In this document: positions 22,347 to 31,284 of the stretch, one piece after another | Layout of the letters: every line of letters starts with the position of its first letter | How positions within the stretch are numbered: the first letter of the stretch is position 1 | Assembly: GCA_023954015.1 (NCBI GenBank) | Contig: JAMLIS010000014.1 | Span: forward strand, 1 to 64,000 | Direction: 5' to 3' | From: Burkholderiaceae bacterium | GTDB lineage: Bacteria; Pseudomonadota; Gammaproteobacteria; Burkholderiales; Burkholderiaceae_E | Length of the DNA stretch: 64,000 bases | Translations under genes and position numbers: made by a program | Notes under the pieces: model-generated | What the model was told of the DNA's origin: nothing | The model's input: only the letters and a program-made list of their open reading frames with translations | Databases searched by the model: none

Positions 22347-24100
22347 AGCGCGGCCCCCGCATCCGGCGTCGCGCTCGCCGGAAGGTCGAGCTTCACGACG
22401 GTCGAATCGGGCGGCACGCGCAGCGTGCGCAGCGTGTCGCCGGCGATGCGCGAGAACACCGGAGCCGCGACGGTGCCGCCGTAGTACTTGCCGGCCCCCG
22501 GCTCGTCGATCATCACGGCGACGATCACGCGCGGGTTCGACACCGGCGCGAAGCCGACGAAGGAGGCGATGTACTTCTTCACGTACTGCCCGCCGTCGCG
22601 CTTGTGCGCCGTGCCGGTCTTGCCGGCGACGCGGTAGCCGGAGATCTGCGCCTGCGGCGCAGTGCCGCCCGGACCCGCGGCGAGTTCGAGCATGTGCCGC
22701 ACTGCGCGCGCGGTCTCCGGCGCGACGATGCGCTCGCCGTCGACGGGCTCGTCGTGCTTGAACATCGACACCGGCAGCAGCTCGCCGTCAGTGGCGAAGA
22801 CCGTGTAGGCGCGCGCCAGCTGCAGCAGCGACACCGACAGCCCGTAGCCGTAGGACATCGTCGCCTGCTCGATCGGCTTCCAGCTGCGATACGGCCGCAG
22901 TCGACCGGCGACCGCCCCGGGGAAGCCGATGCGTGGCGCCTGCCCCAGGCCGATCGACGAGAACATCTCCCACATGCGCTCGGCCGGCAGCGCGAGCGCC
23001 ATCTTCGCGGTTCCGACGTTGGACGACTTCTGCACGATCTGCTCGATCGTCAGCGCGCCGTGCGGATGCGCGTCGCCGATCGTCGCGCGCCCGATCTTCA
23101 GCCGACCCGGCGCCGTCTGGATCACCGTGTCCGGACGCACCTGTCCGAGCTCGAGCGCGAGCGCCGCGGTGAACGGCTTCATCGTCGAGCCGGGCTCGAA
23201 GGTGTCGGTGATCGCACGGTTGCGCAGCTGCGCTCCGGTGAGCTGGCCGCGCTCGTTCGGGTTGTACGTGGGCCAGTTCGCCAACGCGAGGATCTCGCCG
23301 CTGCGCACGTCGAGCACGACCGCCGCGCCCGCCTTCGCCTTGTTCTCGCGCACCGCGTCGCGTAGCGCGTCGAAAGCGAGGAACTGCACCGTGCTGTCGA
23401 TCGACAGCGCGAGGTCGCGCCCGTTGTGCGGCTCGCGCACCGCCTCGACGTTCTCGACGACGCGTCCGTAGCGGTCGCGGATCACGCGCCGGCTTCCGGG
23501 CCTGCCGGCGAGATCGGGGTTCTTCGCGAGCTCCACGCCCTCCTGGCCGACGTCCTCGACGTTCGTGAAGCCCACCACGTGGGCGATCGTCTCGCCCTGC
23601 GGATAGTGGCGCTTGTATTCGCGCTGCTGGTGGATGCCGGCGATGCGCAGCGCCGCCACGCGTTCGGCGACGTCGGCGTCGACCTGGCGCTTCAGGTAGA
23701 CGAAGCTGCGATCGGCCGCCTCGGCGAGCCGGTGGCGCAACTCGCGCTCGCTCGTGCCGAGCAGCCTGGCAAGATCGGCGAACTGCCGCGGCGTGGCCTC
23801 CACCTGCTCGGGAATCGCCCACACCGCGCGCGCCGGCAGGCTCGACGCCAGCACGACGCCGTTGCGATCGAAGATCTTGCCGCGCGAAGCCGGCAGCTCG
23901 ATCGTGCGGCCGTAGCGCAGCTCGCCCTGCTGCTGCAGATAGCCCTGCGAGAACACCTGCAGCCAGACGCTGCGGCAGGCGAGCGCGACGAAAGCGAGCG
24001 CGACGAACAGCATCACGACCTGCGATCGGTGCGCGGGCAGCCGCACCCGCAGCAGCGGGTTCGATGCGATCGGCACGTTGCGGCGCGTCCTGCGGGTCAT
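22343..24100 (-). CDS. ftsI: Septal peptidoglycan transpeptidase FtsI (PBP3)
   Basis: 585 residues. FtsI cross-links septal peptidoglycan in the periplasm. One N-terminal signal anchor (about residues 30-50), a dimerisation domain, and the penicillin-binding motifs STMK (in EPGSTMKPF), SSN (in QKSSNVGTAK) and KTGTAHK are present. The ATG at 24100 overlaps the ftsL stop by four bases. The polypeptide upstream in this frame is shadow of ftsL and rsmH. Confidence 0.97.
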   Translation of the reverse strand: MTRRTRRNVPIASNPLLRVRLPAHRSQVVMLFVALAFVALACRSVWLQVFSQGYLQQQGELRYGRTIELPASRGKIFDRNGVVLASSLPARAVWAIPEQVEATPRQFADLARLLGTSERELRHRLAEAADRSFVYLKRQVDADVAERVAALRIAGIHQQREYKRHYPQGETIAHVVGFTNVEDVGQEGVELAKNPDLAGRPGSRRVIRDRYGRVVENVEAVREPHNGRDLALSIDSTVQFLAFDALRDAVRENKAKAGAAVVLDVRSGEILALANWPTYNPNERGQLTGAQLRNRAITDTFEPGSTMKPFTAALALELGQVRPDTVIQTAPGRLKIGRATIGDAHPHGALTIEQIVQKSSNVGTAKMALALPAERMWEMFSSIGLGQAPRIGFPGAVAGRLRPYRSWKPIEQATMSYGYGLSVSLLQLARAYTVFATDGELLPVSMFKHDEPVDGERIVAPETARAVRHMLELAAGPGGTAPQAQISGYRVAGKTGTAHKRDGGQYVKKYIASFVGFAPVSNPRVIVAVMIDEPGAGKYYGGTVAAPVFSRIAGDTLRTLRVPPDSTVVKLDLPASATPDAGAAL

Positions 24101-24420
24101 CGGCGGACTCCGGCTTCGGTCGGCGCGGTCGAGCCGAGCCGGACGACGCGCTCGACCGGATCGACGACCAGGTGCAGCGTGCGCTGCGGCGAGATCGATT
24201 CCATCGACAGCTCGCGGCGCGCCTTCGTGTCGATGCGCGAAGCCTTGGCGAGCACCGTCTGCTCGATCTGCAACTGGTCCCACTGCACTTCGAGCCGCGC
24301 CGCCTGCGCATGCGCACGCTCCACGTCGCCGAAGAGCTTGCGCGCGCGGTCCTGCGCGCTCACCAGGCCGAGCGCGCAGACCACGAGCAGGAAGGCGAGC
24401 ACCAGGTTGAGCCGGACCAT
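24097..24420 (-). CDS. ftsL: Cell division protein FtsL
   Basis: 107 residues. A single N-terminal membrane helix (about 4-22) is followed by a coiled-coil segment rich in Ala, Gln and Glu, then a short tail. This is the FtsL layout; FtsL forms a complex with FtsB and FtsQ that activates FtsWI. Its place between rsmH and ftsI confirms it. The ATG at 24420 is seven bases after the rsmH stop. Confidence 0.93.
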   Translation of the reverse strand: MVRLNLVLAFLLVVCALGLVSAQDRARKLFGDVERAHAQAARLEVQWDQLQIEQTVLAKASRIDTKARRELSMESISPQRTLHLVVDPVERVVRLGSTAPTEAGVRR

Positions 24421-24427
24421 GCCTGCC

Positions 24428-25366
24428 TCAGAGCCGCTCGGCGACGCGCATCACCGCCGAGCGGGCGCGCGGATTGGGCGAATGCGCACCGGAGGCGAGC
24501 TTGCGCGCGAGCGCGCGCAGGCGCGGCAGGCGCGAGGCGACCGAGGCGCCGGTGACCGGATCGCGCTCTGCGTCGCGCCCCGATTCCGCGGCAATGAACT
24601 GCTTGACCATCCGGTCTTCCAACGAATGAAAACTGATGACGACGAGGCGCCCGCCTCGCGAGAGGCGCCCGACGACGCGATCCAGCGCTAGCGAGAGTTC
24701 TTCGAGTTCCTGATTGACGTGAATCCGTAGAGCCTGAAACGTGCGGGTGGCCGGGTCCTTGCCCACCTGCGCCCGCCCGCGGCGACGGACGACAGCGGCG
24801 ACGAGCGCGGCAAGCTCTCCGGTCGTGCGCAGCGCGTCGGCCCCGAGCTGGCTGCGGCGAGCAACAATCGCCTTTGCAATCGGAACAGCAAACCGTTCTT
24901 CCCCATAGTCCCTCACCACCCTTGCGATTTCGTCTTCGCTCGCCTGCAGCAACCACTGGCGAGCCGGGACTCCGCGCGTCGGATCCATCCGCATGTCGAG
25001 CGGTCCGCTGGCGCGAAAACTGAAGCCGCGCGCCGGATCGTCCAGCTGCGGCGAGGAAACGCCGAGATCGAGAACGGCGCCGTCGACGCGGTCGATGCCG
25101 TGCGCATCGAGCACCGCGTCGAGCTCGGAGAAGCGCGCGTGCTCGATCGAGAAGCGGGGATCGCTCCACGCGCGCCCGACCGCGACGGCTTCGGGATCGC
25201 GGTCGATGGCGAGCAGGCGCCCGTCGGATCCGAGGCGCGCGAGGATCGCCTCGCTGTGTCCGCCGCGACCGAAAGTGCAGTCGAGATAGCGGCCGTCGCG
25301 ACGAATCGCGAGCGCGTCGACCGCCTCGTCGAGGAAAACCGTCTCGTGGCCGGGTCCTGCCTGCAC
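24428..25366 (-). CDS. rsmH: 16S rRNA (cytosine-1402-N4)-methyltransferase RsmH
   Basis: 312 residues. RsmH (MraW) methylates C1402 in the ribosomal P site. The SAM motif [25 protein letters not shown] and the C-terminal SFHSLEDR motif are visible. The best start is GTG at 25366, giving the typical [12 protein letters not shown]-terminus; no ATG precedes it in frame after the mraZ stop. The 29-base spacer to mraZ is rich in short GTGAAC/CACGAAC words. Confidence 0.94.
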   Translation of the reverse strand: MQAGPGHETVFLDEAVDALAIRRDGRYLDCTFGRGGHSEAILARLGSDGRLLAIDRDPEAVAVGRAWSDPRFSIEHARFSELDAVLDAHGIDRVDGAVLDLGVSSPQLDDPARGFSFRASGPLDMRMDPTRGVPARQWLLQASEDEIARVVRDYGEERFAVPIAKAIVARRSQLGADALRTTGELAALVAAVVRRRGRAQVGKDPATRTFQALRIHVNQELEELSLALDRVVGRLSRGGRLVVISFHSLEDRMVKQFIAAESGRDAERDPVTGASVASRLPRLRALARKLASGAHSPNPRARSAVMRVAERL

Positions 25367-25395
25367 GCGTTCACGCCGTTCACGGTGTTCGTGGT

Positions 25396-25824
25396 TCAGA
25401 AATTGAAGTTCGCGATCGCCTCGGGCATTCCCGCCTCGATGGCTTCGCGTTCCTTGGCTGCGAGCAGCGCGCTGTCCCAGATCTCGAAGTGGCTGCCCAT
25501 GCCGAGCATCATCACTTCGCGAGTCAGCGAGGCTGCGGTACGCAATTCGGGCGAAATGAGGATGCGTCCGGTGCCGTCCATCTCGACGTCGAGCGCGTTG
25601 CCGAGAAAGATCCGCGTCCAGTTGCGCGCCCCGATCGGCATCGAGGCGAGCCGCTGGCGGTGTGTCTCCCACACCGGCCGGGGAAAGAGCAGCAGGCAGC
25701 CGTCGGGGTGCCTCGTCAATGTGAGTTTGCCCTCACACTGCTCGGAAAGCGCGTCGCGGTGCCGCGTCGGAACCGTCATCCGGCCCTTCGCATCGAGCAG
25801 CAGCGCAGAGCTTCCCTGGAACAT
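25396..25824 (-). CDS. mraZ: Transcriptional regulator MraZ
   Basis: 142 residues. Two AbrB-like half-domains are visible (DAKGRMTVP near the start, [13 protein letters not shown] near residue 90). MraZ is a ring-forming DNA-binding protein that represses its own dcw operon in E. coli. The ATG at 25824 gives the usual [14 protein letters not shown] start; an earlier in-frame start exists but lies across the promoter-like region. It is the first gene of the dcw cluster. Confidence 0.96.
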   Translation of the reverse strand: MFQGSSALLLDAKGRMTVPTRHRDALSEQCEGKLTLTRHPDGCLLLFPRPVWETHRQRLASMPIGARNWTRIFLGNALDVEMDGTGRILISPELRTAASLTREVMMLGMGSHFEIWDSALLAAKEREAIEAGMPEAIANFNF

Positions 25825-25880
25825 GCGGTTTCCGATGACCACTTGTTGCGGGGAGCCGGCCACAGCATCAGGGCTTTCCC

Positions 25881-25914
25881 CCACAAATTTCCACTTTTTT
25901 GCACCCGGCGCCAC
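25881..25914 (-). promoter_or_regulatory. Probable MraZ operator (10-base repeat array)
   Basis: Read on the minus strand, four GTGG or GTGC boxes occur exactly every 10 bases (tops at 25914, 25904, 25894 and 25884): GTGG, GTGC, GTGG, GTGG. MraZ in E. coli binds direct TGGGN repeats spaced one helical turn apart just upstream of its own gene. This array lies 57-90 bases before mraZ and overlaps a promoter -10 box, which fits autorepression. Binding is inferred. Confidence 0.68.
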
Positions 25915-25941
25915 TCTACGGAAAAGCGAACGGCAAGGCAA
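25913..25941 (-). promoter_or_regulatory. Candidate sigma-70 promoter of the dcw operon
   Basis: On the minus strand TTGCCT (25941-25936) and TAGAGT (25918-25913) are 17 bases apart, a good sigma-70 layout. The -10 overlaps the first box of the putative MraZ array. It would start transcription near 25906, about 80 bases before mraZ. Confidence 0.5.
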
Positions 25942-26110
25942 GCCGGCGCAGCGGCTCGTTTTCCTCGGCGGGACAAGGACTTGTCGTCCGGCTGCGATGC
26001 GGCGCGAAACGCCCGCAGGGCCGACGCGCGAAGCGGCGAGCGCCGCGTCGGTCCACGGGGAAACCCGCAGAGGGCGACGAGGTCGCCGACAGGAGAAGGG
26101 AGCAGAGAAG

Positions 26111-26510
26111 GGAGCGGGTCTGTAGGCCGGATTCTGTGCGCCGGCGAACCGGCGCGACGGTCATTCGTCTGGGCGACCGGTTGCCCGGCCGCTCGAGCCA
26201 TCCACCCGCACGCTCGGGCGGGCCGCCCAGTGCGAGTCGTGAGACTCGCGCGCGTGCCTATTCGATGTTGCTCCGGATGGGGTTTGGCGTGCCACGCGTG
26301 TCACCACGCGCGCGGTGAGCTCTTACCTCACCATTTCACCCTTGCCGTCGGCGTTCTCGCGAACGTCGCTTGGGCGGTGTGCTTTCTGTTCCACTTTCCG
26401 TCGCCTTGGGCCTTGCGGCTTGCTGCGCCTGGCCGTTAGCCAGCATCCTGCCCTGTGGAGTCCGGACCTTCCTCCGCCGCTCGCGCGGCAGCGACCGTCC
26501 GACCCGCTCC
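26111..26510 (-). ncRNA. rnpB: RNase P RNA (type A)
   Basis: The minus strand carries the universal RNase P RNA core: GGAGGAAGGTCCGGACTCC near the 5' end, then ACAGGGCAGGATGCTGGCTA, a GGTAAGAGCTCACCG element, and near the 3' end AGAATCCGGCCTACAGACCC. The ends pair as a 10-base P1 helix (GGAGCGGGTC with GACCCGCTCC), which fixes the gene at about 400 nt. The RNA is the catalytic part of RNase P, which trims tRNA 5' ends. The 286 bases between it and mraZ hold only the mraZ promoter region. Confidence 0.96.
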
Positions 26511-26517
26511 AGGGAGG

Positions 26518-26526
26518 ATTGTATCA
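26518..26526 (-). promoter_or_regulatory. Extended -10 promoter of rnpB
   Basis: The minus strand reads TGATACAAT ending 7 bases before the RNA 5' end. TG one base before TACAAT is an extended -10, which can replace a good -35; no clear -35 is seen 17 bases upstream. Confidence 0.6.
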
Positions 26527-26627
26527 AGACACCGCTGCTACGCTGCTTCCCGCAATGGGGTCGTCAGCGAGGGTGGCGGCAGCACGCGGATCGGATGGCA
26601 CCGAAAATCGAACGCGCGAAAAACGAC

Positions 26628-27569
26628 TCAACCGCTCTTGCGCGCGACGAATTCGAAGCTTCCCGCGTTCGTGAGGCGACGCAATGACTCTGTGGCGTCG
26701 GGGCTGAAAGCTCGCCCTGCACGCCACCAGAATCTATGCAGCACTTCAACGGGCCAAACCAACGCCGTCGCGAGCCATTCTGGAAGCCTGGGGAACAGGC
26801 CCATGGTCGTCTCAGCACGCAGCCCTGACCACGCAGGATGTGGCCCTACATGCAGGATCTCCAGTCCGGCGCTTCGAAGCGTATTGAACGTTCCGAGATG
26901 CGTGTGATGGTAATAGCTGTCGCCGTGGAACGGCTCCAGGAACGCGACCGTCCCGATGTAGTGTCCTCCCGGCTTCAGTACACGCCGCACTTCCCTGGCG
27001 AGCACAAGGGGATGGCGAATGTGCTCGAGAACAGCGAGCGAAAGCACGAACTCCACACTATTGGAAAGAAAAGGCAATGCGTGACCATCCCCCAGGATCG
27101 GAGCCAGCCGATTCGAGTAGTCGAGCCCAGCCCATTGGAAACCGGCTCGCTCGCACACCTCGCGGTGCAAACCGGTTCCGCAACCCAGGTCGAGCGCAAC
27201 GCTTTGCGGTGTATTTGCCTTGGGAAAATGACTGAGCAGTTCCCTCGTTAGATGCCACGGCAGCCGCGTTCCCGAGAAATCCACTTCAGGATGCTCCTTC
27301 TCCGCAAGCGGAGAGAACGCGAAGCCGGGCGTTAGCGGATCGATCCCCAATTCCAGCTCGACGGAAAACCGCTTTGCCTTGCGTAGGCGCAAATCGAATG
27401 CGCCGCCTACGTTCGGCGCGAACACGTTATCGCAGTTCGTGCAACGAAGACCCCCGACTGCATCCGATAAAGCGCCACCGCAATCAGCGCATGCGAGCAC
27501 ATTTCGCACCGAGGAAGGCAACTTGGCCAAAGGGACGCTCAACGTGGCCACCTCCGAACGTCGGCTCAA
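26628..27569 (-). CDS. Class I SAM-dependent methyltransferase with zinc ribbon
   Basis: 313 residues. An N-terminal zinc ribbon (CADCGG and CTNCD, about residues 27-46) resembles Trm112-like domains. Then comes a class I methyltransferase core with ALDLGCGTGLH as the SAM loop, GLDYS for the ribose, and VLEHIRHP. The substrate is unknown; the family includes enzymes acting on lipids, quinones and sugars. The reading frame opens at TTG 27569; a GTG six codons later is the alternative, and there is no ATG nearby. The gene is more A+T-rich than the dcw block and stands alone between rnpB and pyrC. Confidence 0.78.
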   Translation of the reverse strand: MSRRSEVATLSVPLAKLPSSVRNVLACADCGGALSDAVGGLRCTNCDNVFAPNVGGAFDLRLRKAKRFSVELELGIDPLTPGFAFSPLAEKEHPEVDFSGTRLPWHLTRELLSHFPKANTPQSVALDLGCGTGLHREVCERAGFQWAGLDYSNRLAPILGDGHALPFLSNSVEFVLSLAVLEHIRHPLVLAREVRRVLKPGGHYIGTVAFLEPFHGDSYYHHTHLGTFNTLRSAGLEILHVGPHPAWSGLRAETTMGLFPRLPEWLATALVWPVEVLHRFWWRAGRAFSPDATESLRRLTNAGSFEFVARKSG

Positions 27570-27679
27570 TCATGAGCAATCGTACGCCCCGTTTTTTCAT
27601 ATTCGCAATGAACTTTGGTAAACGTGAGATTTCCGCAACTTCGCTGAAGGGCAGGACAGAAATAAAGCATTCACCCGAT

Positions 27680-28756
27680 TCACTGGATCGAACGCGACCC
27701 GATACTTGCGAGCTTCCATGGAATCGTCTCTCGTGCGCAGAGCGGAACGATCACGTCGTCGTCGAACGGTAATTCCGACGGAACCGTCCAACGCTCGCGA
27801 CGCAGCTCGATGCACTCGGTATTCCGCGGCATTCGATAGAAATCCGCGCCGTGGAAGCTTGCGAAGGCTTCCAGCCGATCGAGCGCACCCGCCGCCTCGA
27901 AGACCGTCGCGTACGACTCGATCGCGTGCGGCGCCGTGTAGCAACCGGCGCAGCCGCAGGCCTGTTCCTTCGCATGCGCCGCATGCGGCGCGCTGTCGGT
28001 GCCGAGGAAGAAGCGCGGGTTGCCGCCGGTGGCCGCTTCGACGAGCGCGCGCCGATGCGTCGCGCGCTTGAGCACCGGCAGGCAATACCGGTGCGGGCGC
28101 AGGCCGCCTGCGAACAGCGCATTACGGTCGTACAACAAGTGCTGCGGCGTGATCGTCGCGCCGATCGCGCCCCCCGCGTGTTCCACGTACTGCACCGCCT
28201 CGCGCGTCGTCACGTGTTCGAAGACGACGCGAAGCGCGGGGAAATCTCGCCGCAGCGGGATCAGCACCCGGTCGATGAACGCCGCCTCGCGATCGAATAC
28301 GTCGACGTCGGGGTCGGTCACTTCGCCGTGCACGAGCAGCGGCATCTGCGCCTGCTGCATCGCGTCGAGCACCGGCCAGGTGCGGCGAAGGTCGGTGACG
28401 CCCGCGTCGGAGTTGGTCGTCGCACCCGCCGGATAGAGCTTCACCGCGTGCACGAAGCCGCTGTCGCGCGCGCGCCGGATTTCGTCGGCCGACGTGCGAT
28501 CGGTCAGGTACAGCGTCATCAGCGGCGTGAAGCGTGCGCCGGCGGGCAGCGCATCGAGGATTCGTTGCCGATACGCGCGCGCGTCGTCGACGGTAGCCAC
28601 CGGCGGGCGCAGGTTCGGCATCACGATCGCGCGCGCAAACTGCGCGGCGCTCGCCCCGACGACGGCGCGCAGCGCCTCTCCGTCGCGCAGGTGCAGGTGC
28701 CAGTCGTCGGGCCGCGTCAGGCGCAGCGCCGTCGTCGCCGCGGAATAGTCGTTCAT
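27680..28756 (-). CDS. pyrC: Dihydroorotase PyrC
   Basis: 358 residues. PyrC closes carbamoyl aspartate to dihydroorotate in pyrimidine synthesis. Type II features are clear: the zinc motif DDWHLHLRDG, the carboxylated lysine in VKLYPAGAT, histidines in LVHGEV and FEHVTTRE, and the catalytic aspartate in FLGTDSAPH. A strong GGAGGT ribosome site precedes the ATG at 28756, which overlaps the glycerate kinase stop by four bases. Confidence 0.96.
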   Translation of the reverse strand: MNDYSAATTALRLTRPDDWHLHLRDGEALRAVVGASAAQFARAIVMPNLRPPVATVDDARAYRQRILDALPAGARFTPLMTLYLTDRTSADEIRRARDSGFVHAVKLYPAGATTNSDAGVTDLRRTWPVLDAMQQAQMPLLVHGEVTDPDVDVFDREAAFIDRVLIPLRRDFPALRVVFEHVTTREAVQYVEHAGGAIGATITPQHLLYDRNALFAGGLRPHRYCLPVLKRATHRRALVEAATGGNPRFFLGTDSAPHAAHAKEQACGCAGCYTAPHAIESYATVFEAAGALDRLEAFASFHGADFYRMPRNTECIELRRERWTVPSELPFDDDVIVPLCARETIPWKLASIGSRSIQ

Positions 28757-30066
28757 GTTCGGACCTCCGTGCGCGATGGCGGCAGCAACAGCACCGCGCG
28801 GTAGTCGTTGACGTTCGTGCGCGTCGGACCGGTGACGACGAGATCGTCCAGCGCGCCGAAGAAGCCGCCGGCATCGTTGTCGTCGAGCCGGGCACGCGCA
28901 TCGATGTCCATGGCTTGTGCGCGCGAGAGCGTGTCGGGGGCGAGCAGTGCACCGGCGTTCTCGCCCGCACCGTCGATGCCGTCGGTGTCGGCGGCGATCG
29001 CCCAGGCTTCTGACACTTCGCGCAACTCGAGCGCCAGCGCGAGCAGGAATTCGGAACAGCGTCCACCGGTTCCATTGCCGCGAATCGTCACCGTGCACTC
29101 GCCGCCCGAGAGCAGCGCCACCGGACGCGCGAAGGGCGTCCCGTAGCGGTCGATCTCGCGCGCGATCGCCCCGATGACCTGCGCCACGTCGCGCGCCTCT
29201 CCGGTGATCGTGTCGCCGAGGATCACGGGCCGAACGCCGCTGCCCGCGAACACTTCGGCGGCAGCCTCGAGACTCGCGTGCGCTGTGGCGACGACTCGTG
29301 AATCGACGCGTTCGAAAGCTGCGTCCCCCGGCTTGGGCGTCTCGGGAAACTCGCCGCGCGCGCCTCGTTCGAGATGCGCTCTCACGCTCGCCGGCGCATC
29401 GACGCGCCAGCGCCCGAGCACCGCGATCGCATCCTCGTAGCGACTCGGGTCGGGCGAGCACGGACCGCTGGCGATCGAGCTCGGGTCGTCGCCGGCGACG
29501 TCGGAGATGATCCGCACGAGCACGCGCGAGCGGGTCGCCTGCGCCAGGCGTCCGCCCTGGACGCGCGACAGGTGCTTGCGCACGACGTTGATGTCCTGGA
29601 TCGGTGCGCCGCTGGCGAGCAGCGCTCGCGTGACCGCCTTCAGGTCACCGATCGGCACCTCGCGCACCGGCAGGCTGAGCAGGCTCGAACCTCCGCCCGA
29701 GAACAGCGCAACGAGCAGGTCATCCGTTTCGAGCGCGCCGGCCCGCTCGAGCATGCGCTGCGCGGCACGCGCCCCCGCCTCGTCGGGTACGGGGTGGCCT
29801 GCCTCGACGACTTCGATGCGCCGGCACGGCATGCCGTGCCCATAACGGGTGACCACGAGGCCGTCGAGCCGCGCCGTTTCCGGCCAATGCCGTTCGAGCG
29901 CCATCGCCATGCTCGCGGCCGCCTTGCCGGCACCGACCACGCGCGTGCGCGGCAAGCGGGCGATCTCGTCGGCGTCGGGCAGCGCGGCGCCGAGCACGCG
30001 AAGCGGATCGGCGGCGGCCACCGCGGCATCGAAGCTGTCGAGCAGCAACCGGCGCGCGTCGAGCAT
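28753..30066 (-). CDS. ttuD: Glycerate kinase of the MOFRL family (TtuD-like)
   Basis: 437 residues. The fold is that of glycerate 2-kinase, once annotated as hydroxypyruvate reductase TtuD. An FSGGGSSLL phosphate loop is at about residue 118 and the C-terminal MOFRL domain carries LLSGGECTVTIRGNGTGGR and AADTDGIDGAGENAGA. It should phosphorylate D-glycerate from tartrate or glyoxylate breakdown. Its ATG at 30066 shares a base with the tartrate dehydrogenase stop, so the two are coupled. Confidence 0.9.
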   Translation of the reverse strand: MLDARRLLLDSFDAAVAAADPLRVLGAALPDADEIARLPRTRVVGAGKAAASMAMALERHWPETARLDGLVVTRYGHGMPCRRIEVVEAGHPVPDEAGARAAQRMLERAGALETDDLLVALFSGGGSSLLSLPVREVPIGDLKAVTRALLASGAPIQDINVVRKHLSRVQGGRLAQATRSRVLVRIISDVAGDDPSSIASGPCSPDPSRYEDAIAVLGRWRVDAPASVRAHLERGARGEFPETPKPGDAAFERVDSRVVATAHASLEAAAEVFAGSGVRPVILGDTITGEARDVAQVIGAIAREIDRYGTPFARPVALLSGGECTVTIRGNGTGGRCSEFLLALALELREVSEAWAIAADTDGIDGAGENAGALLAPDTLSRAQAMDIDARARLDDNDAGGFFGALDDLVVTGPTRTNVNDYRAVLLLPPSRTEVRT

Positions 30067-31130
30067 CACGCGAGCGCGTCGGCGACCGCGCGCCCGACGT
30101 CGACGGTTCCCGCGTCGCCGCCCATGTCGGGGGTGCGCGGCCCGTCGGCGGTGACCCGCTCGATCGCCGCGACGATCGCATCGTGCGCGCCGCGATAACC
30201 GAGGTGGTCGAGCATCATCGCTCCGCACCAGATCTGCCCGATCGGATTCGCGATGCCGCGGCCGGCGATGTCGGGCGCCGATCCGTGCACCGGCTCGAAC
30301 AGCGATGGATAGCGCCGTTCGGGATCGATGTTCGCCGACGGCGCGATGCCGATCGTACCGGCGCAGGCGGGACCGAGATCGGACAGGATGTCGCCGAACA
30401 GGTTGCTCGCGACGACGACGTCGAAGCGGTCCGGGTTGCGCACGAAATGCGCGGTGAGGATGTCGATGTGGAACTGCTCGACCGCGACTTCCGGATACTG
30501 CTCGCGCATCGCCGCCACGCGCTCGTCCCAGTACGGCATCGCCACGTAGATGCCGTTCGACTTGGTCGCCGAAGCGAGCCTGCGCCTGGGCCGGGTGCGC
30601 GCCAGTTCGAAAGCGTAGCGCAGCACCCGATCGACGCCGGTGCGCGTGAAGATCGATTGCTGCAGCACCAACTCGCGGTCGGTTCCCTCGAACATGCGTC
30701 CGCCCACCGACGAGTACTCGCCTTCGGTGTTCTCGCGAACCACGTAGAAGTCGATGTCGCCGGGCCTGCGCGCGGCCAGCGGCGAAGGCACGCCCGGCAT
30801 CAGCCGCACCGGGCGCAGATTGACGTACTGGTCGAACTCGCGGCGAATGCGCAGCAGCGACCCCCACAGCGAGACGTGATCGGGCACCGATGCCGGCCAG
30901 CCGACCGCCCCGTAGAAAATCGCGTCGTGCGCGCCGATCAGCGCCTTCCAGTTCTCCGGCATCATCCGACCGTGCTGCGCGTAGTAGTCGCAGCTGGCGA
31001 AATCGAAGTGATCGAAGCGCAGATCGATGCCGAAGCGCTTCGCCGCCGCCTCGACGACGCGCAGCCCCTCGGGCACGACTTCCTTGCCGATCCCGTCGCC
31101 GGGGAGCACTGCGATGCGGTGAACGGACAT
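30066..31130 (-). CDS. ttuC: Tartrate dehydrogenase/decarboxylase (TtuC-like)
   Basis: 354 residues, a member of the isopropylmalate/isocitrate dehydrogenase family. N-terminal LPGDGIGKEV, ENTEGEYSSVGGR and NLFGDILSDLG (metal aspartates) are conserved. The ENTEGEYSSVGG form and gene pairing with a MOFRL kinase point to the TtuC tartrate dehydrogenase group, which makes oxaloglycolate or D-glycerate from tartrate; D-malate is another possible substrate. An AGGAG ribosome site precedes the ATG at 31130. A 154-base gap separates it from the divergent lipoprotein gene. Confidence 0.88.
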   Translation of the reverse strand: MSVHRIAVLPGDGIGKEVVPEGLRVVEAAAKRFGIDLRFDHFDFASCDYYAQHGRMMPENWKALIGAHDAIFYGAVGWPASVPDHVSLWGSLLRIRREFDQYVNLRPVRLMPGVPSPLAARRPGDIDFYVVRENTEGEYSSVGGRMFEGTDRELVLQQSIFTRTGVDRVLRYAFELARTRPRRRLASATKSNGIYVAMPYWDERVAAMREQYPEVAVEQFHIDILTAHFVRNPDRFDVVVASNLFGDILSDLGPACAGTIGIAPSANIDPERRYPSLFEPVHGSAPDIAGRGIANPIGQIWCGAMMLDHLGYRGAHDAIVAAIERVTADGPRTPDMGGDAGTVDVGRAVADALA

Positions 31131-31284
31131 GTGGGCTCCTGCGAGGTAGCGCAGGACCTACGCGGCGACGAAGCCGCCAGATCCTGCGCGAAGCGAACCG
31201 AAGATGTTCGCACAAAGGCCCACGCGCTTCCCCGGGCAGCCCGCTTGCGTCAACGATGCGATGCGATCGCACGTTTAGCAAGAC

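Noticed and set aside
26628..27569. Ubiquinone methyltransferase UbiG/UbiE call for the methyltransferase
   Set aside because: The zinc ribbon and lack of ubiquinone neighbours do not support it; substrate left open.
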